From Paludisphaera mucosa (lineage in GTDB: Bacteria; Planctomycetota; Planctomycetia; Isosphaerales; Isosphaeraceae): a stretch of 64,000 nucleotides of DNA. Positions within the stretch are counted from its first letter, which is position 1, and each line of letters opens with the position of its first letter. The stretch covers positions 1 through 64,000 of the forward strand of contig NZ_JARRAG010000006.1 in NCBI RefSeq assembly GCF_029589435.1, in the 5' to 3' direction. Below the pieces are notes generated by a model. That model saw only the letters and a list, made by a program, of their open reading frames with translations, was not told the DNA's origin and did no database searches. Positions 1 to 8,220 of this stretch are shown here, piece after piece. A program made the position numbers and the translations under genes.

Positions 1-138
1 CCTCTCGGTCTTCTCGTTCTTGAGCAGGCCGAGGGCCGCGCGTCGGACGACGCTGAGGTTGGCGTCCGCGAGGCCCGTCCGGACGCGGCAGCGGTCCTCG
101 CCGAAGGTCACGTCGAGCTGCCAGTGCAGCGAGTTCTC
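1..138 (-). pseudogene. ISAs1 transposase, C-terminal part (separated from its N-terminus)
   Basis: Read on the minus strand from 141, the frame gives IENSLHWQLDVTFGED and then RVRTGLADANLSVVRR. This is the typical C-terminal block of ISAs1-family DDE transposases, which follows the HWxIE glutamate motif. There is no start codon, and the frame continues past base 1 without a stop. The rest of the protein is encoded at 2684-3610. The part seen here begins exactly at the glutamate codon GAG (136-138), where the nested element is inserted. The separated fragment cannot make a functional transposase. Confidence 0.85.
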
Positions 139-232
139 GATGGGCCTGTCATACTGCCCTCCAGGTGACAAGTTGTGCGAGAGGGGGAGCGAGCCGCACT
201 GCCTCGACCCCCTCCGGATCGGATAGTCAAGA

Positions 233-2374
233 TCAATCGTCACGCGGCCCGGGCGTCCGCAATCGGGCCAGCTGCTCCTGATGATTCCAGAGTCGGGGAT
301 ATTCTTTCAAGCCCCGCAGCCGGTCCAGCTCGGTCGCGTCGATCCACACCGCCCAGGGGCCGCCACGCCCACCCGATTGGCGCGCGTGCAGCCAGCCTTT
401 CTTCCGCCAGCCGTGCAGCGTATACGGCGATAAGGCCAGGGTCTGCGCCAGGTCGTGCAACCACACCTCGCCCGACGACAGGGCGCCCGCCGCCGCCGAG
501 CGCGGCACGCGCGGCCTCAGCTCAATCTCATGGAGCAGCCGTCGTACAATCCCGCCCGTGAAACGGGTCGCCCGCTTCGGCGGCCGAAATCCTTCCCGGT
601 CGAGGATCGTCGCGATCGCGTTCGGCGTCTCTCCCCGACCATGCAGAGCCGCGAGTCGCCCTGACAGCGGTTTCCATTGCTGTTGCTTTTTATATCCGAA
701 GACTTCCCGCCGCAGCATCCGCTGCCGCACCGCACCTCCGGCCCATTCGACACGCACTACGACATGATCATCTTCTGAATTCAAGGTCAGCACCACCCGT
801 TCGATGAGGAGCCTCACGATCCGGCGGCGGTCCGCGTTCGTCGTCGTGGGGGCATGCCACAAGGTCGGGATTTCCGCGGCCAGGCGGCGGATCCGCTCCC
901 GGTCGGCCTCGCCCAAGACTCGCGGCTGCGCCCCGAGGAAACGATCGAAGCCCTCCTCCACCTTTCGGACGGCCTGCAACGCCTCGTCCCAGCGACGCTC
1001 CAGGGTGCGGCCCACCAGGCGATTCTCCGGCTCGCAGGCGTGGTATTGCCGGCCGGCCCGATCGGCCTCGTATCGCGCCCGCTCGACTCGACGCTCCCAG
1101 TCGCGGATCGCTTGACGTCGCTGCTCATCGACCCGTGACGCGGCCTCGAGGCTGGCGTCCAGGGCCGCCGGTTGCAAAGCCTCCAGGACCTCCTGGGCGA
1201 CCCAGGCCTCGGCGTCGACCACCGAGACCGATTGACGCAGGGGTAGGCCATAGTCCGATCGCAGCGTGCTGCAGACGTACGTGGGACGACCGCCGCTCCG
1301 CCTGTAGCGCACGTACATCCGACGCCCGCATCGCCCGCACCGCACGACCCCCGCCAGCAAGGCGGCCCCGTCCCGCACCGCGCCGGGCGACTCGACTCGC
1401 GACCGGTTCGCCGCCATCCGCCTCCGGTTCGTCTCGAACCGGTCCCAACTGATATACGCCGGGTGCCGGTCCCTCAGGAAGACCTGGCACTCCTCCGCCG
1501 CCAGCCCGCTCTCGCGGCCGCTATTGGGACTGCCGGGCTTCCGGCGTCGCGGATCGACCGGACGAAACCCATAGATGTAAGCACCGGCATAGATGGGGTG
1601 CCGGAGGATGTGGCGGACGGTCTCCCGGCATGGGGGACGCCAGTCCAGCTCCCCGCGATCGGGCCCGCCGCGACGACGCAACGGCATCCGGATTCCGCAG
1701 GCGATCAGGTGGCGGAGGACGCCATGAACCGTCCCCTGCCGATCGAACTGATCGAAGACCGTGCGGACGATCTCCTGGACCTGCTCGTCCGGGTCCAGGG
1801 CGACCTCTCCGGCCGGCGACTTCACATACCCGACCGGGACGGCGACCACCAACTCCCCGCGACGGGCCTTGTTCAATTTCCCCTGATACATCCTCTGTTT
1901 GAGGACGTGCAGCTCGGCTTCATTCATCATGCCGGTCAGCCCGAGCAGGAGGCGATCCGAGTATTCGGTCGGGTCGTAGATCGATTCCGCGTCGGCGAGC
2001 AGGACGCGGAATCGGGCGCAGAGATCGATCAAGTGGTGCCAATCCTTGCAGGATCGGGCCAGCCGGCTCATCTCCAGGCCGAGGATCAACCCCACCCGAT
2101 CCAGGGCGACCTCGGCGAGCAACCGCTGGAACCCCGCCCGGCCTTCGATCGATCGCCCGCTCTTGCCCAGGTCGTCGTCGATCACGTGGACCTGGGGCCG
2201 CGACCATCCCAGGTCGACGGCCCGGTCGGTCAAGGCGTATTGGCGGGCCGTGGATTCCTGATGCTCGAGGACCTGCTGCGGCGTCGACTGCCGGATGTAG
2301 ACGACGGCGGACCGGTCGAGATGCCAGGACTTGAGCTTGGGGGACGCTGGCGCGTCATGCGAGAGGGTGGTCAT
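233..2374 (-). CDS. Large serine recombinase (resolvase N-terminal + recombinase + zinc ribbon)
   Basis: Predicted site-specific DNA recombinase of 713 residues. The N-terminal resolvase domain (about 20-165) has the nucleophile serine in VVYIRQSTPQQ and the downstream motif LEMSRLARS. The recombinase domain follows (about 180-290, GYVKSP...RHILRHPIYAGAY). Next come a zinc beta-ribbon with a CxxC pair (VVRCGRCGRRMYVR), a charged coiled-coil region and, near the C-terminus, a MerR-like helix-turn-helix (LAQTLALSPYTLHGWRKKGW). ATG at 2374 (MTTLSHDA) is chosen over one 7 codons upstream because the resolvase fold starts soon after. It is the only long gene of the nested element and probably catalyses its integration and excision. 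The frame is intact, so it may be active. Confidence 0.9.
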   Translation of the reverse strand: MTTLSHDAPASPKLKSWHLDRSAVVYIRQSTPQQVLEHQESTARQYALTDRAVDLGWSRPQVHVIDDDLGKSGRSIEGRAGFQRLLAEVALDRVGLILGLEMSRLARSCKDWHHLIDLCARFRVLLADAESIYDPTEYSDRLLLGLTGMMNEAELHVLKQRMYQGKLNKARRGELVVAVPVGYVKSPAGEVALDPDEQVQEIVRTVFDQFDRQGTVHGVLRHLIACGIRMPLRRRGGPDRGELDWRPPCRETVRHILRHPIYAGAYIYGFRPVDPRRRKPGSPNSGRESGLAAEECQVFLRDRHPAYISWDRFETNRRRMAANRSRVESPGAVRDGAALLAGVVRCGRCGRRMYVRYRRSGGRPTYVCSTLRSDYGLPLRQSVSVVDAEAWVAQEVLEALQPAALDASLEAASRVDEQRRQAIRDWERRVERARYEADRAGRQYHACEPENRLVGRTLERRWDEALQAVRKVEEGFDRFLGAQPRVLGEADRERIRRLAAEIPTLWHAPTTTNADRRRIVRLLIERVVLTLNSEDDHVVVRVEWAGGAVRQRMLRREVFGYKKQQQWKPLSGRLAALHGRGETPNAIATILDREGFRPPKRATRFTGGIVRRLLHEIELRPRVPRSAAAGALSSGEVWLHDLAQTLALSPYTLHGWRKKGWLHARQSGGRGGPWAVWIDATELDRLRGLKEYPRLWNHQEQLARLRTPGPRDD

Positions 2375-2551
2375 GACTCGCCTCCCCCGTCGCAACCGCG
2401 TCGGCGCCCAGGGGACGTGCGAGGAGTTCGGCGAGGAGGCGTTGGAGCCTCCGCCGACGATCCGGCGGGAGTTGGGCCCAGATCGCGGTCAGTGGGTCCG
2501 GCGGAGATGCCGTGGGCGGGGGGGGACGCAGTTGGATTCGCTGTCGAGCAT
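2355..2551 (-). pseudogene. Small ORF upstream of the recombinase, frameshifted at a G8/C8 tract
   Basis: A GGAGG sits about 8 bases before an ATG at 2551. The frame begins MLDSESNCVPP and, after the run of eight C on the coding strand (plus-strand G8, 2518-2525), continues in another frame as PPDPLTAIWAQLPPDRRRRL. That stretch ends at 2355, overlapping the recombinase start by about 20 bases. One extra C would make a single ORF of about 65 residues, rich in Pro at the front and basic/helical behind. Translational coupling to the recombinase is likely. It could be slippage-controlled, a decayed gene or a sequencing error. Function unknown. Confidence 0.4.
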
Positions 2552-2683
2552 GAGGTGCCTCCGTGGTCCTGAGAGCGGGTGTCGCTCCACGCGGCCAACG
2601 CCAACAGGGCGTCTACGGCGATGGTAATCGGCCCTTCCGACGGCGCACAAGCTGTCGCTTCGTGGGTCTTCTGGCCGGGGGAT

Positions 2684-3610
2684 CTCGATCCCCCAGTGGC
2701 CTCGCACGGCCTCGGCGAACGCCCGGGCGTCGAGGCGGCGGCTCAGGATGTAGTACCGCACCGCGTCGCTCGGCTTCCCGTCGCGCGTCGAGACGTTGAT
2801 CGCGACGCCGATCGCCGCCAGGCCGGGCCATCGCTCGCGGTCGGGGAGGTCGGCCGGGGCGTCGCAGACGTAGTAGGCCCGGTGGTCGGCCCGGCCGTGC
2901 CCCTTCTCCTTCGTCTCGTGCCGCGTCACGGCGACCGTGGCGAAGTCGTCCTCCATGTGCCCCAGGAAGTGGCCCTCGACCCCGCGGTGCAGCGTCGGCT
3001 GATTGTCCTTCACGGCCAGGACGTAGTCGGCCTTCCGATCGCGGATCGCCCCGGCGATCTCGACCTGGCAGCCCATCGCGTCGATCGTGACCAGGCAGCC
3101 CTCAAGCTCCAGGAGTTCGGGGATCGCCGTGATCTCGTTCGACTTCGCGTCGACGACCACCTGCCCTAGGCTCAGCCGGGCGTCCGTCGCCCAGGCCGAG
3201 ACCATGTAGATCGCCGACTTGCCCGAGGCCCGGTCGAAACTCCCGCGCAACGTCTTGCCGTCGATCGCCACGACCCGACCTGCGGTCGCCTCGTGGAGCG
3301 CGGCGATCCAGCCCAGCAGGCAGGCCTCGAAGGCCCTCGTGTCGAGCGCGCGGAAGATGGCGTTGAAGCGGTCGTGCAACGGGACCCCGGCGGAGAGGTC
3401 GAGGAACTTCGACAGCCAGTCGCGCCGCTCGCGGCCCCACAATGCGATGGAGACGAAGTCGTCGGCCCCGGCGACGACGGCGCAGACCGCGATGGCGACG
3501 ACGTTGATCAGCGGGTGCATAACCTTGCGCCGCCGCGGGTCGGCGAGGCTCGCGAAGTGGTCGTGGAGGCGTACGGAAGGGGGCGAGGGGTCGGGCTCGG
3601 GCGTCGGCAT
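2684..3610 (-). pseudogene. ISAs1-family transposase, N-terminal part, cut at the catalytic Glu codon
   Basis: DDE transposase. It starts at ATG 3610 (MPTPEPDPSPPSVRLHDHF) and shows the family landmarks: LADPRRRKVMHPL, the first Asp in AIDGKTLRGSFD, the second Asp in VTIDAMGCQ, then AVKDNQPTL, and the region ending RGHWGIE. After the GAG at 2684-2686 the frame passes into the nested element and runs on as unrelated residues to a stop at 2489. The missing C-terminal part is at 1-138. The product lacks the helix after the catalytic Glu and is expected to be inactive. An upstream ATG at 3694 adds 28 unrelated residues and is disfavoured. Confidence 0.85.
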
Positions 3611-3713
3611 GATCGATCCAGGACCTTGGGCGGCCCGCCCGCCGGGCTGCCGCCCGGCCATCGCGGGCCGATCCTCAAGATCTTCGCAGGTCACCCATCA
3701 TGGCGCAATCGCC

Positions 3714-4083
3714 CTGGGCGGCACCGCCGGTTCGCGAAGAATTCGGTCATATCGAAAATGTAATCGGTAAGAACGGGTCGAGTGTGAAGCCCCGGACGAA
3801 AACCGTCGACGTCGCCGGGAATCAGCCATGTCATTTCAGTAGGACCCCAGACCCTCCGTCCCATGGCTTGCCACCGACGCCAACTTCCATCGAAGCATGC
3901 CCTACCTTTGGGGACATAAGGTCCGAGAGCAACTGGCCAGCATCCATAAGCATGCACGCAATCAATATGGTCGCTTCGTGCAGGCTAACTCCCTTTCCCA
4001 TGTCCGACCGCTTGTCTCAAAAACGCTCGTTTTTGGGACAAGTTGCCGCATCATTATCCTTGTGTTTCTTCGGCACCCCTCCC
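3714..4083. other. Intergenic stretch with a strong hairpin
   Basis: No ORF here looks coding. The notable feature is a nearly perfect hairpin: arms 4011-4025 and 4028-4042 (14 of 15 pairs, 2-base loop), with A- and T-rich arms. It could serve as a terminator for the minus-strand gene that ends at 4084. Part of the sequence (about 3985-4042) recurs in degenerate form at 4804-4862. Confidence 0.5.
4011..4042 (-). terminator. Hairpin downstream of the SUKH-like gene
   Basis: Arms 4011-4025 and 4028-4042 match at 14 of 15 positions around a 2-base loop. It lies 42 bases beyond the stop of the minus-strand gene at 4084. The stem itself contains runs of A and T, and no clear separate U-tract follows, so terminator function is inferred. 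Confidence 0.4.
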
Positions 4084-4704
4084 TCATGTCCGACCGAGCC
4101 TCGCGTTCATCCCCGGCACCCCCCGGACCCATTCGGGAAGTCCAAAGCGGCGGGCCTCGGCCTGGTCGTCTCGGCAACGCTCGTAGAAGTCCTGCAAATC
4201 GTCGAGCTTCCCCTCGTGCCCTTCCACGATTCGCAACAACAGGTCGGTGAAGGATTCGGTCGGCCGGCCCCCTTCCGAGTCGGGCTCGAAGTCCCCGTCC
4301 GCCTCGTACCCGGTAAATACCCTGGGGTCGTCCCGCCCGAACTCGGCGGCGAGGACCTGCCCGCTGTGGCAGTGGAACGAGAGGACAAGATGAGGGCGGC
4401 CCGACCAGTCGACGACGGGCGGCAAGTCGGGCCCGATGCCGGACTTGACCAGCTCGTGCAGGAAGACTTCGCCGTCGACGGCAGCCTCGACGAAGCACGC
4501 CAGGGGGGTGGACTGGTAGAACTCGCGTATCGCGTCCGGTAGCCGGACCCCTCGCCGGGCCTCGAACTCGGCGACCCCGGGAACGGTGCCCAGGGCCCGG
4601 AACCAGCCTGGCACCCGGTCTTCCATCGCCCGCACCTCAGGGCAATCCAGGTAGCCGCGGGCCTCGGCCAGGTCTCGTATGCGTCGGAGATAGTGCATGG
4701 GCAC
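4084..4704 (-). CDS. SMI1/KNR4-like (SUKH) domain protein, putative
   Basis: 206 residues. The segment VAEFEARRGVRLPDAIREFYQST resembles the start of SMI1/KNR4/SUKH domains, where an acidic helix is followed by LP..hhxFY. The middle part (RPHLVLSFHCHSGQVLAAEF and DDPRVFTGYEADGDF) fits the beta-rich core with a GQ turn. Bacterial SUKH proteins are often immunity proteins of contact-dependent toxin systems, but no toxin gene is adjacent, so here it would be an orphan. It is flanked by degenerate repeats (3985-4042 and 4804-4862) and by decayed genes, a typical accessory setting. The family call is by eye and moderate. Confidence 0.6.
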   Translation of the reverse strand: MPMHYLRRIRDLAEARGYLDCPEVRAMEDRVPGWFRALGTVPGVAEFEARRGVRLPDAIREFYQSTPLACFVEAAVDGEVFLHELVKSGIGPDLPPVVDWSGRPHLVLSFHCHSGQVLAAEFGRDDPRVFTGYEADGDFEPDSEGGRPTESFTDLLLRIVEGHEGKLDDLQDFYERCRDDQAEARRFGLPEWVRGVPGMNARLGRT

Positions 4705-5211
4705 CGTCGCCTCCCGATGTTCGAGCGGTCGGACGTAGAGTTATGTCATCTTCCCACCTCGTAACCGCTTCGTGCTAACAGTTCTCTCGGGCCTTTTACC
4801 GGGGATGACTCCCTTTCTATGCGTCCAAGCGGCTGTGTCAAAAACGCCCGTTTCCGAGACGACCGGGACCGACACTGCGAGGCTTGCAGGAACGGGCCGC
4901 AATCGGTCCCGCTACCCGTCCCGGAATCTCCGTCCCAAAACCTCGCCGCATCGGTCGAGTTTCGAGACGCTCCCTCGGTCGTCCACGACGAGTCGACCAC
5001 GACGAGTCGATCGAGCGGGGACGCCCGCGGTCAGTCGCTGGGCCGCCGGACCGCCACGTCGAGCGGAGCCGCTTCAACTTCTCAGGCCAGGCCTGCGGCG
5101 AGACGACCGCCCGGTTCTTCACCTGACCGCCCTTCTCCGCCGACCGCAGGTACTCGGCACTGCAGCCTCCCTGACGGTCGTCGCCATCCACCTCGTCGTT
5201 CGGGCCGTCCC
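4705..5211. other. Intergenic stretch with a degenerate repeat copy
   Basis: No convincing gene. Bases 4804-4862 are a diverged copy of 3985-4042 (shared blocks ACTCCCTTTC and GTCAAAAACGC.CGTTT). A minus-strand frame around 5000-5190 has some protein-like composition (AVVSPQAWPEKLKRLRSTW), but I recognise no family and no start signal. Confidence 0.35.
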
Positions 5212-5475
5212 ATGCCTACCGTCGAACTTCGCAGGATCGTCAAAGGCGGCCAGCCGGGCGGCCGGGCACCGAAGGGCTGGCTCGCCAAGGACGGTCCGGC
5301 ACCGTGGCTCGCCGACTATGGGCTCGTCCATGCCTCGACCGATGCCTATCCCGAGCGGACCCGGCTGAACGTCCGGCACTCCGAAGAACTGATGGAGGAC
5401 TGCGATCCGGGCCGCCGAGTCGACCGGCTTGTGAGTCCAGGCCCTGGACCAGGTGGACCTCGTGGCGCGACTTAA
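5212..5475 (+). pseudogene. Remnant of a putative molybdenum-carrier (MoCo carrier/YpsA-like, SLOG-type) gene
   Basis: The frame from ATG 5212 reads VELRRIVKGGQPGGRAPKG, then WLAKDGPAP, ADYGLVHASTDAYPERT and LNVRHSE. In the intact family an N-terminal (I)SGGQTGVDRAALD block precedes GGWCPKGRRAEDGP, then YxLxET.S..Y..RT..NVRDSDGT. Here the residues between GGQ and the GG.APKG block (about 20, including the conserved TGVDRAALD) are missing, and after NVRHSE the sequence becomes unrelated. It is thus an internally deleted, C-terminally eroded copy. Intact members bind a nucleotide or molybdenum cofactor by homology; this one is not expected to function. Confidence 0.6.
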
Positions 5476-5745
5476 GCGGGGGGTGCGGGAATCGGGACGC
5501 GGCGGCATGGATCGGGCCGGCCGACGGCCCCGGCTGGCTCTCTTTGCGGAACGCGTGCCGCGCGCCGGGCAAGCCCCGGTGGGACGTAAACCCGGACTCC
5601 GACGCCCCCAGGCTGTCCTGTGGTTCCTATAAGCGGCCGACGCCGGGACGGTCCAGGTGCTGAGGCCTCGCGAGCAACAGGCCCGGGGCCTCGAGACGTC
5701 GGGCGGGGCCTTCCTAATTCGCCTGTTCCTCCTCGCTGCGGGCAG

Positions 5746-6657
5746 TCACGCGGCCTCTTGGTCCTCGCCCGCCTTGCCCACCCGGAGCTGATCGAGCAGG
5801 GCAAGCAGCAACGGCTCGATTGCCTCGCTCGGGACGCCCGCCTTGCGGCTCACCTCGACGCGGAACCCCTGGGCCTTGAGCACGACCCGGACGGGGACCT
5901 TCGGTGCCTTCGGCTTGCCCTTCGGGGTTCGCTTGACACGGGCGGCGAGATCCTTCTGGCCAAGCCCCTGGCGGACGGTCTCCTCGGCGAGGCGGACTTG
6001 CTCGGTCGGATCCTCGAGCTTGGCGATCTCGTGCGCGGCCGAGGGCGCCAGCCCCCCCTGCTCCACCCGATCCTGGATCTCGGCCGGGAGCTTCAGGAGC
6101 GAAAGCGCGCGAACGATCGCGGTGCGCGAGACGGCCAACTCCTCGGACAGCTTCTCCTGGGTCCAACCCTGACGGTCCATCAGCGACCGGAACGCGCGGG
6201 CCTGCTCCATCGGCGAGAGGTCCTCGCGCAGGCAATTCTCCACGAGTTGGAGGGCGAGCTTCTCCTTGTCGCCGAGGGTGCCATCGCGGATCACGGCCCG
6301 TATGGTCGCCAGGCCGGCGAGCTGGGCGGCCCTCCAGCGGCGCTCCCCGAGTATGATTACGTAAGCCCCCCTGCCCTCGTCCCAACGCACCTGGATGGGC
6401 TGGAGCTGGCCGCGAGTCTTAAGCGACTCGGCCAGCCGCTCGAGCGCCTCGGGATCGAACTCGGTGCGTGGCTGATCGGTGTCCGGTTGGATGCGGCCCG
6501 TCTCGATGACCGCTACGTCCAGGGCCCGGGTCACCCCGGCGTGCTTACCGACCCGCTCTCGGGCCTGCGGCGCCGGGGCGGCGGGGCCGCGCTCGAAGAG
6601 GCCGATCGACTCGCGCAGGTTCCCCGAGATTGCCTTCAGCTCTTCGGACTTGCTCAC
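5746..6657 (-). CDS. parB: ParB-family partition protein
   Basis: 303 residues. The N-terminal ParB/Spo0J nuclease-like CTP-binding domain (about 45-150) shows QPRTEFDPEALERLAESLK, the LQPIQVR segment and the signature GERRWRAAQLAG. It is followed by ENCLREDLSPMEQARAF and a helix-turn-helix (WTQEKLSEELAVSRTAIVRAL). The C-terminal part is basic, then ends in a short dimerisation-like region. The start at 6657 overlaps the parA stop by 4 bases (ATGA), so the two genes are translationally coupled. ParB should bind centromere sites and, with ParA, segregate the replicon. Likely targets are the three palindromes upstream of parA. Confidence 0.93.
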   Translation of the reverse strand: MSKSEELKAISGNLRESIGLFERGPAAPAPQARERVGKHAGVTRALDVAVIETGRIQPDTDQPRTEFDPEALERLAESLKTRGQLQPIQVRWDEGRGAYVIILGERRWRAAQLAGLATIRAVIRDGTLGDKEKLALQLVENCLREDLSPMEQARAFRSLMDRQGWTQEKLSEELAVSRTAIVRALSLLKLPAEIQDRVEQGGLAPSAAHEIAKLEDPTEQVRLAEETVRQGLGQKDLAARVKRTPKGKPKAPKVPVRVVLKAQGFRVEVSRKAGVPSEAIEPLLLALLDQLRVGKAGEDQEAA

Positions 6658-7496
6658 GCCGCGACTCCTTCCGCGATGGGGGACGTGCCGGCGGCCCGCG
6701 CCAGCAACTCCTCGGCCACGGCCAGGACGGCCTTAGCCGCCGCGCTCTTCGGCTTGTATTGGTGCACCGTCTTCCGGTGGGCGACGGCCTCGGGGAATTC
6801 CGGCCGCATCGGCAGGCGTGCGGCGAAGACCTGCTCCCCGTACGCGGCGCGGAGGCTCGCCTCGTACTCGCGGTGGAGGGCTCTGGCGGGCGCGACCATC
6901 GTCAACAGGTAGCCGAGCAACTCGACGGGATACCCTTCGCCGCGGACGGCGTCCAGCGAGTCTAGGACGTCCGCGATCCCCTGGGCGCCGTAGTCTTCCG
7001 GCTGGAGTGGGACCAGTAGCGCGTCAGAGGCGGCGAGGGCGGCGAAGGAGGCGCCGTACAGATTCGGTGGCGGGTCAACGAGGACGATATCGAAGTCGTC
7101 CTCAACCTGGGCGAGGAAGTCGCGCAGCGATTCCCGCGACTCACGAGGCAGGAGCAACGGGCGGGAGTCGTTCCACTCGGCCGCGGCACGGCTCCCCGGC
7201 AGGATTGACACGCCGGCCAGCGGCGTCGGCCGGATCACCTGATCGGGGTAGGGGAGGCGGCCCGCGAAGATCTCGGCAATCGTCTCCTCAGGGGGCATCG
7301 CCCTGGTTCCGGCGGGGCCGAACCACCCCTGGGAAAGCGAGGCTTGAGGATCGGCGTCAACGACGAGCACCCTCCGCCCCAGCGGCCCAGCGAGGGCCCC
7401 CGAGAGGTGGTGGGTGCAGGTCGTCTTCCCGACGCCGCCCTTCTGGTTTAATAGAGTCACGACGAGCACGGGACGCCTCCCATGTGCGGACCGCAC
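6654..7496 (-). CDS. parA: ParA-family partition ATPase
   Basis: About 280 residues. The deviant Walker A box is LLNQKGGVGKTTCTHHLSGAL. The switch I-type segment RRVLVVDADPQASLSQGWFG and the Walker B region (DIVLVDPPPNLYGAS) follow in normal order. The start is either GTG at 7496 or an internal GTG at 7469. The first lies inside a palindrome, so the leader may be autoregulated. There is little room for an N-terminal HTH, so it is a short ParA that would rely on ParB (type Ib-like) for site binding. It forms an operon with parB and sits just left of the replication gene. Confidence 0.93.
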   Translation of the reverse strand: MRSAHGRRPVLVVTLLNQKGGVGKTTCTHHLSGALAGPLGRRVLVVDADPQASLSQGWFGPAGTRAMPPEETIAEIFAGRLPYPDQVIRPTPLAGVSILPGSRAAAEWNDSRPLLLPRESRESLRDFLAQVEDDFDIVLVDPPPNLYGASFAALAASDALLVPLQPEDYGAQGIADVLDSLDAVRGEGYPVELLGYLLTMVAPARALHREYEASLRAAYGEQVFAARLPMRPEFPEAVAHRKTVHQYKPKSAAAKAVLAVAEELLARAAGTSPIAEGVAA

Positions 7497-7497
7497 A
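7483..7497. promoter_or_regulatory. 15-bp palindrome, copy 1 (parS- or operator-like)
   Basis: TGTGCGGACCGCACA: seven-base arms around a single central base. It overlaps the 5' end of parA, where a bound ParA or ParB would block transcription or translation. Identical copies occur at 7600-7614 and 7656-7670. Confidence 0.7.
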
Positions 7498-7599
7498 TCG
7501 CCCTCCCGGGAACGCCCCGGGCGCGCGATTCGACGGTGCCGCCCTGCCCTTGTGATCGACCGCCGGCGCGCGGAAATCCACCACCATTCCGGACGCGGT

Positions 7600-7614
7600 G
7601 TGCGGACCGCACAT
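7600..7614. promoter_or_regulatory. 15-bp palindrome, copy 2 (parS- or operator-like)
   Basis: Identical to the palindromes at 7483 and 7656, 117 bp from the first copy, in the parA upstream region. The perfect symmetry suits a dimeric ParB site. Confidence 0.7.
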
Positions 7615-7655
7615 CAGGCCGGCGCAGGCGTCGCCGAGGACGCATTCCGAGCCGG

Positions 7656-7670
7656 TGTGCGGACCGCACA
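7656..7670. promoter_or_regulatory. 15-bp palindrome, copy 3 (parS- or operator-like)
   Basis: Third identical copy, 56 bp from copy 2. Three copies within 190 bp upstream of a parAB operon is the classic arrangement of a plasmid centromere. Confidence 0.7.
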
Positions 7671-8220
7671 CCGTGTTGTCGGCCAAGCGCGCGGTGCGAT
7701 CCCGAGGGGGGGGTTCATAGGCCCACAAAGGCCGCCGATCGCGCGGCACACGTACGGCTATTCCGCGACCGCCTCTTTCACCTACGACGATTCTCGACTT
7801 CGGACCCGCCCCCCGTGAGCCAGTGGTCGGAAAGCTCGTAAAATAACAAACCACGAGGGTTTCGCTGGAGCCTGTCAGGACCCGCCCGACGCCGAGTGGC
7901 CGCTGTAGTTCCGCCGAACCTCGGCAAACTGGCACTGCAACAGCGCGGGGGACTACCTGCGACGTGCTGTATGGCCCGTGGCAAAGCTGTGGGCGAGGGA
8001 GTCAATCATCCGGGCTACCTCGCGCCGCGAGACGCTACTACCAAAAGAGTCGGCTCGGCGAACGGCTATTTTCGGTGAGGCGAGGACTTCTCGGCCCCGG
8101 GGGAGGGGCGTCCTGAAGGCCGCCGGAGGGCCCGAGGGGCGTCGAGTTCGAGAGGGGAGGAGAGGGTTTGGGGGGGCGTCGTTGTGTCGCCGCACGCGGA
8201 CGCGAAGGAGGCCCTGGGCC
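7671..8220. other. Intergenic stretch between parA control region and rep
   Basis: I see no supportable gene. The stretch holds a short AT-richer patch near 7840-7860 but no clear terminator or promoter. It separates the parA upstream region from the 3' end of rep, which is transcribed in the same direction. Confidence 0.4.

Larger units (their letters stand above)
136..2689 (-). mobile_element. Nested large-serine-recombinase element inserted in the ISAs1 transposase
   Basis: The element lies between two copies of the hexamer ATCGAG (minus strand; plus-strand positions 136-141 and 2684-2689), giving a unit of 2,548 bp. Removing one unit fuses GHWGIE to NSLHW and restores the transposase. 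About 25-28 bases inside each end there is an inverted arm of the type GACA(A/G)(G/C)TTGTGCG (plus-strand copies near 166-180 and 2643-2657). This is expected if the two ends are half-sites of a symmetrical attP. Cargo seen: one recombinase gene and one short frameshifted ORF. Short shared core, no long terminal repeats and the encoded enzyme all point to serine-integrase-type insertion. Confidence 0.7.
1..3713 (-). mobile_element. ISAs1-family insertion sequence split by a recombinase element (partial at left edge)
   Basis: The transposase N-terminal part lies at 2684-3610 and its C-terminal part at 1-138, both on the minus strand. The intervening 2.5 kb is the nested recombinase element. 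Joining the halves at the shared ATCGAG restores an uninterrupted ISAs1-type reading frame. The gene runs off the left edge, so the far terminal repeat is not visible. The outer right end near 3713 is a guess, from a CAGGGC-like start on the minus strand about 100 bases upstream of the transposase start. Confidence 0.7.
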
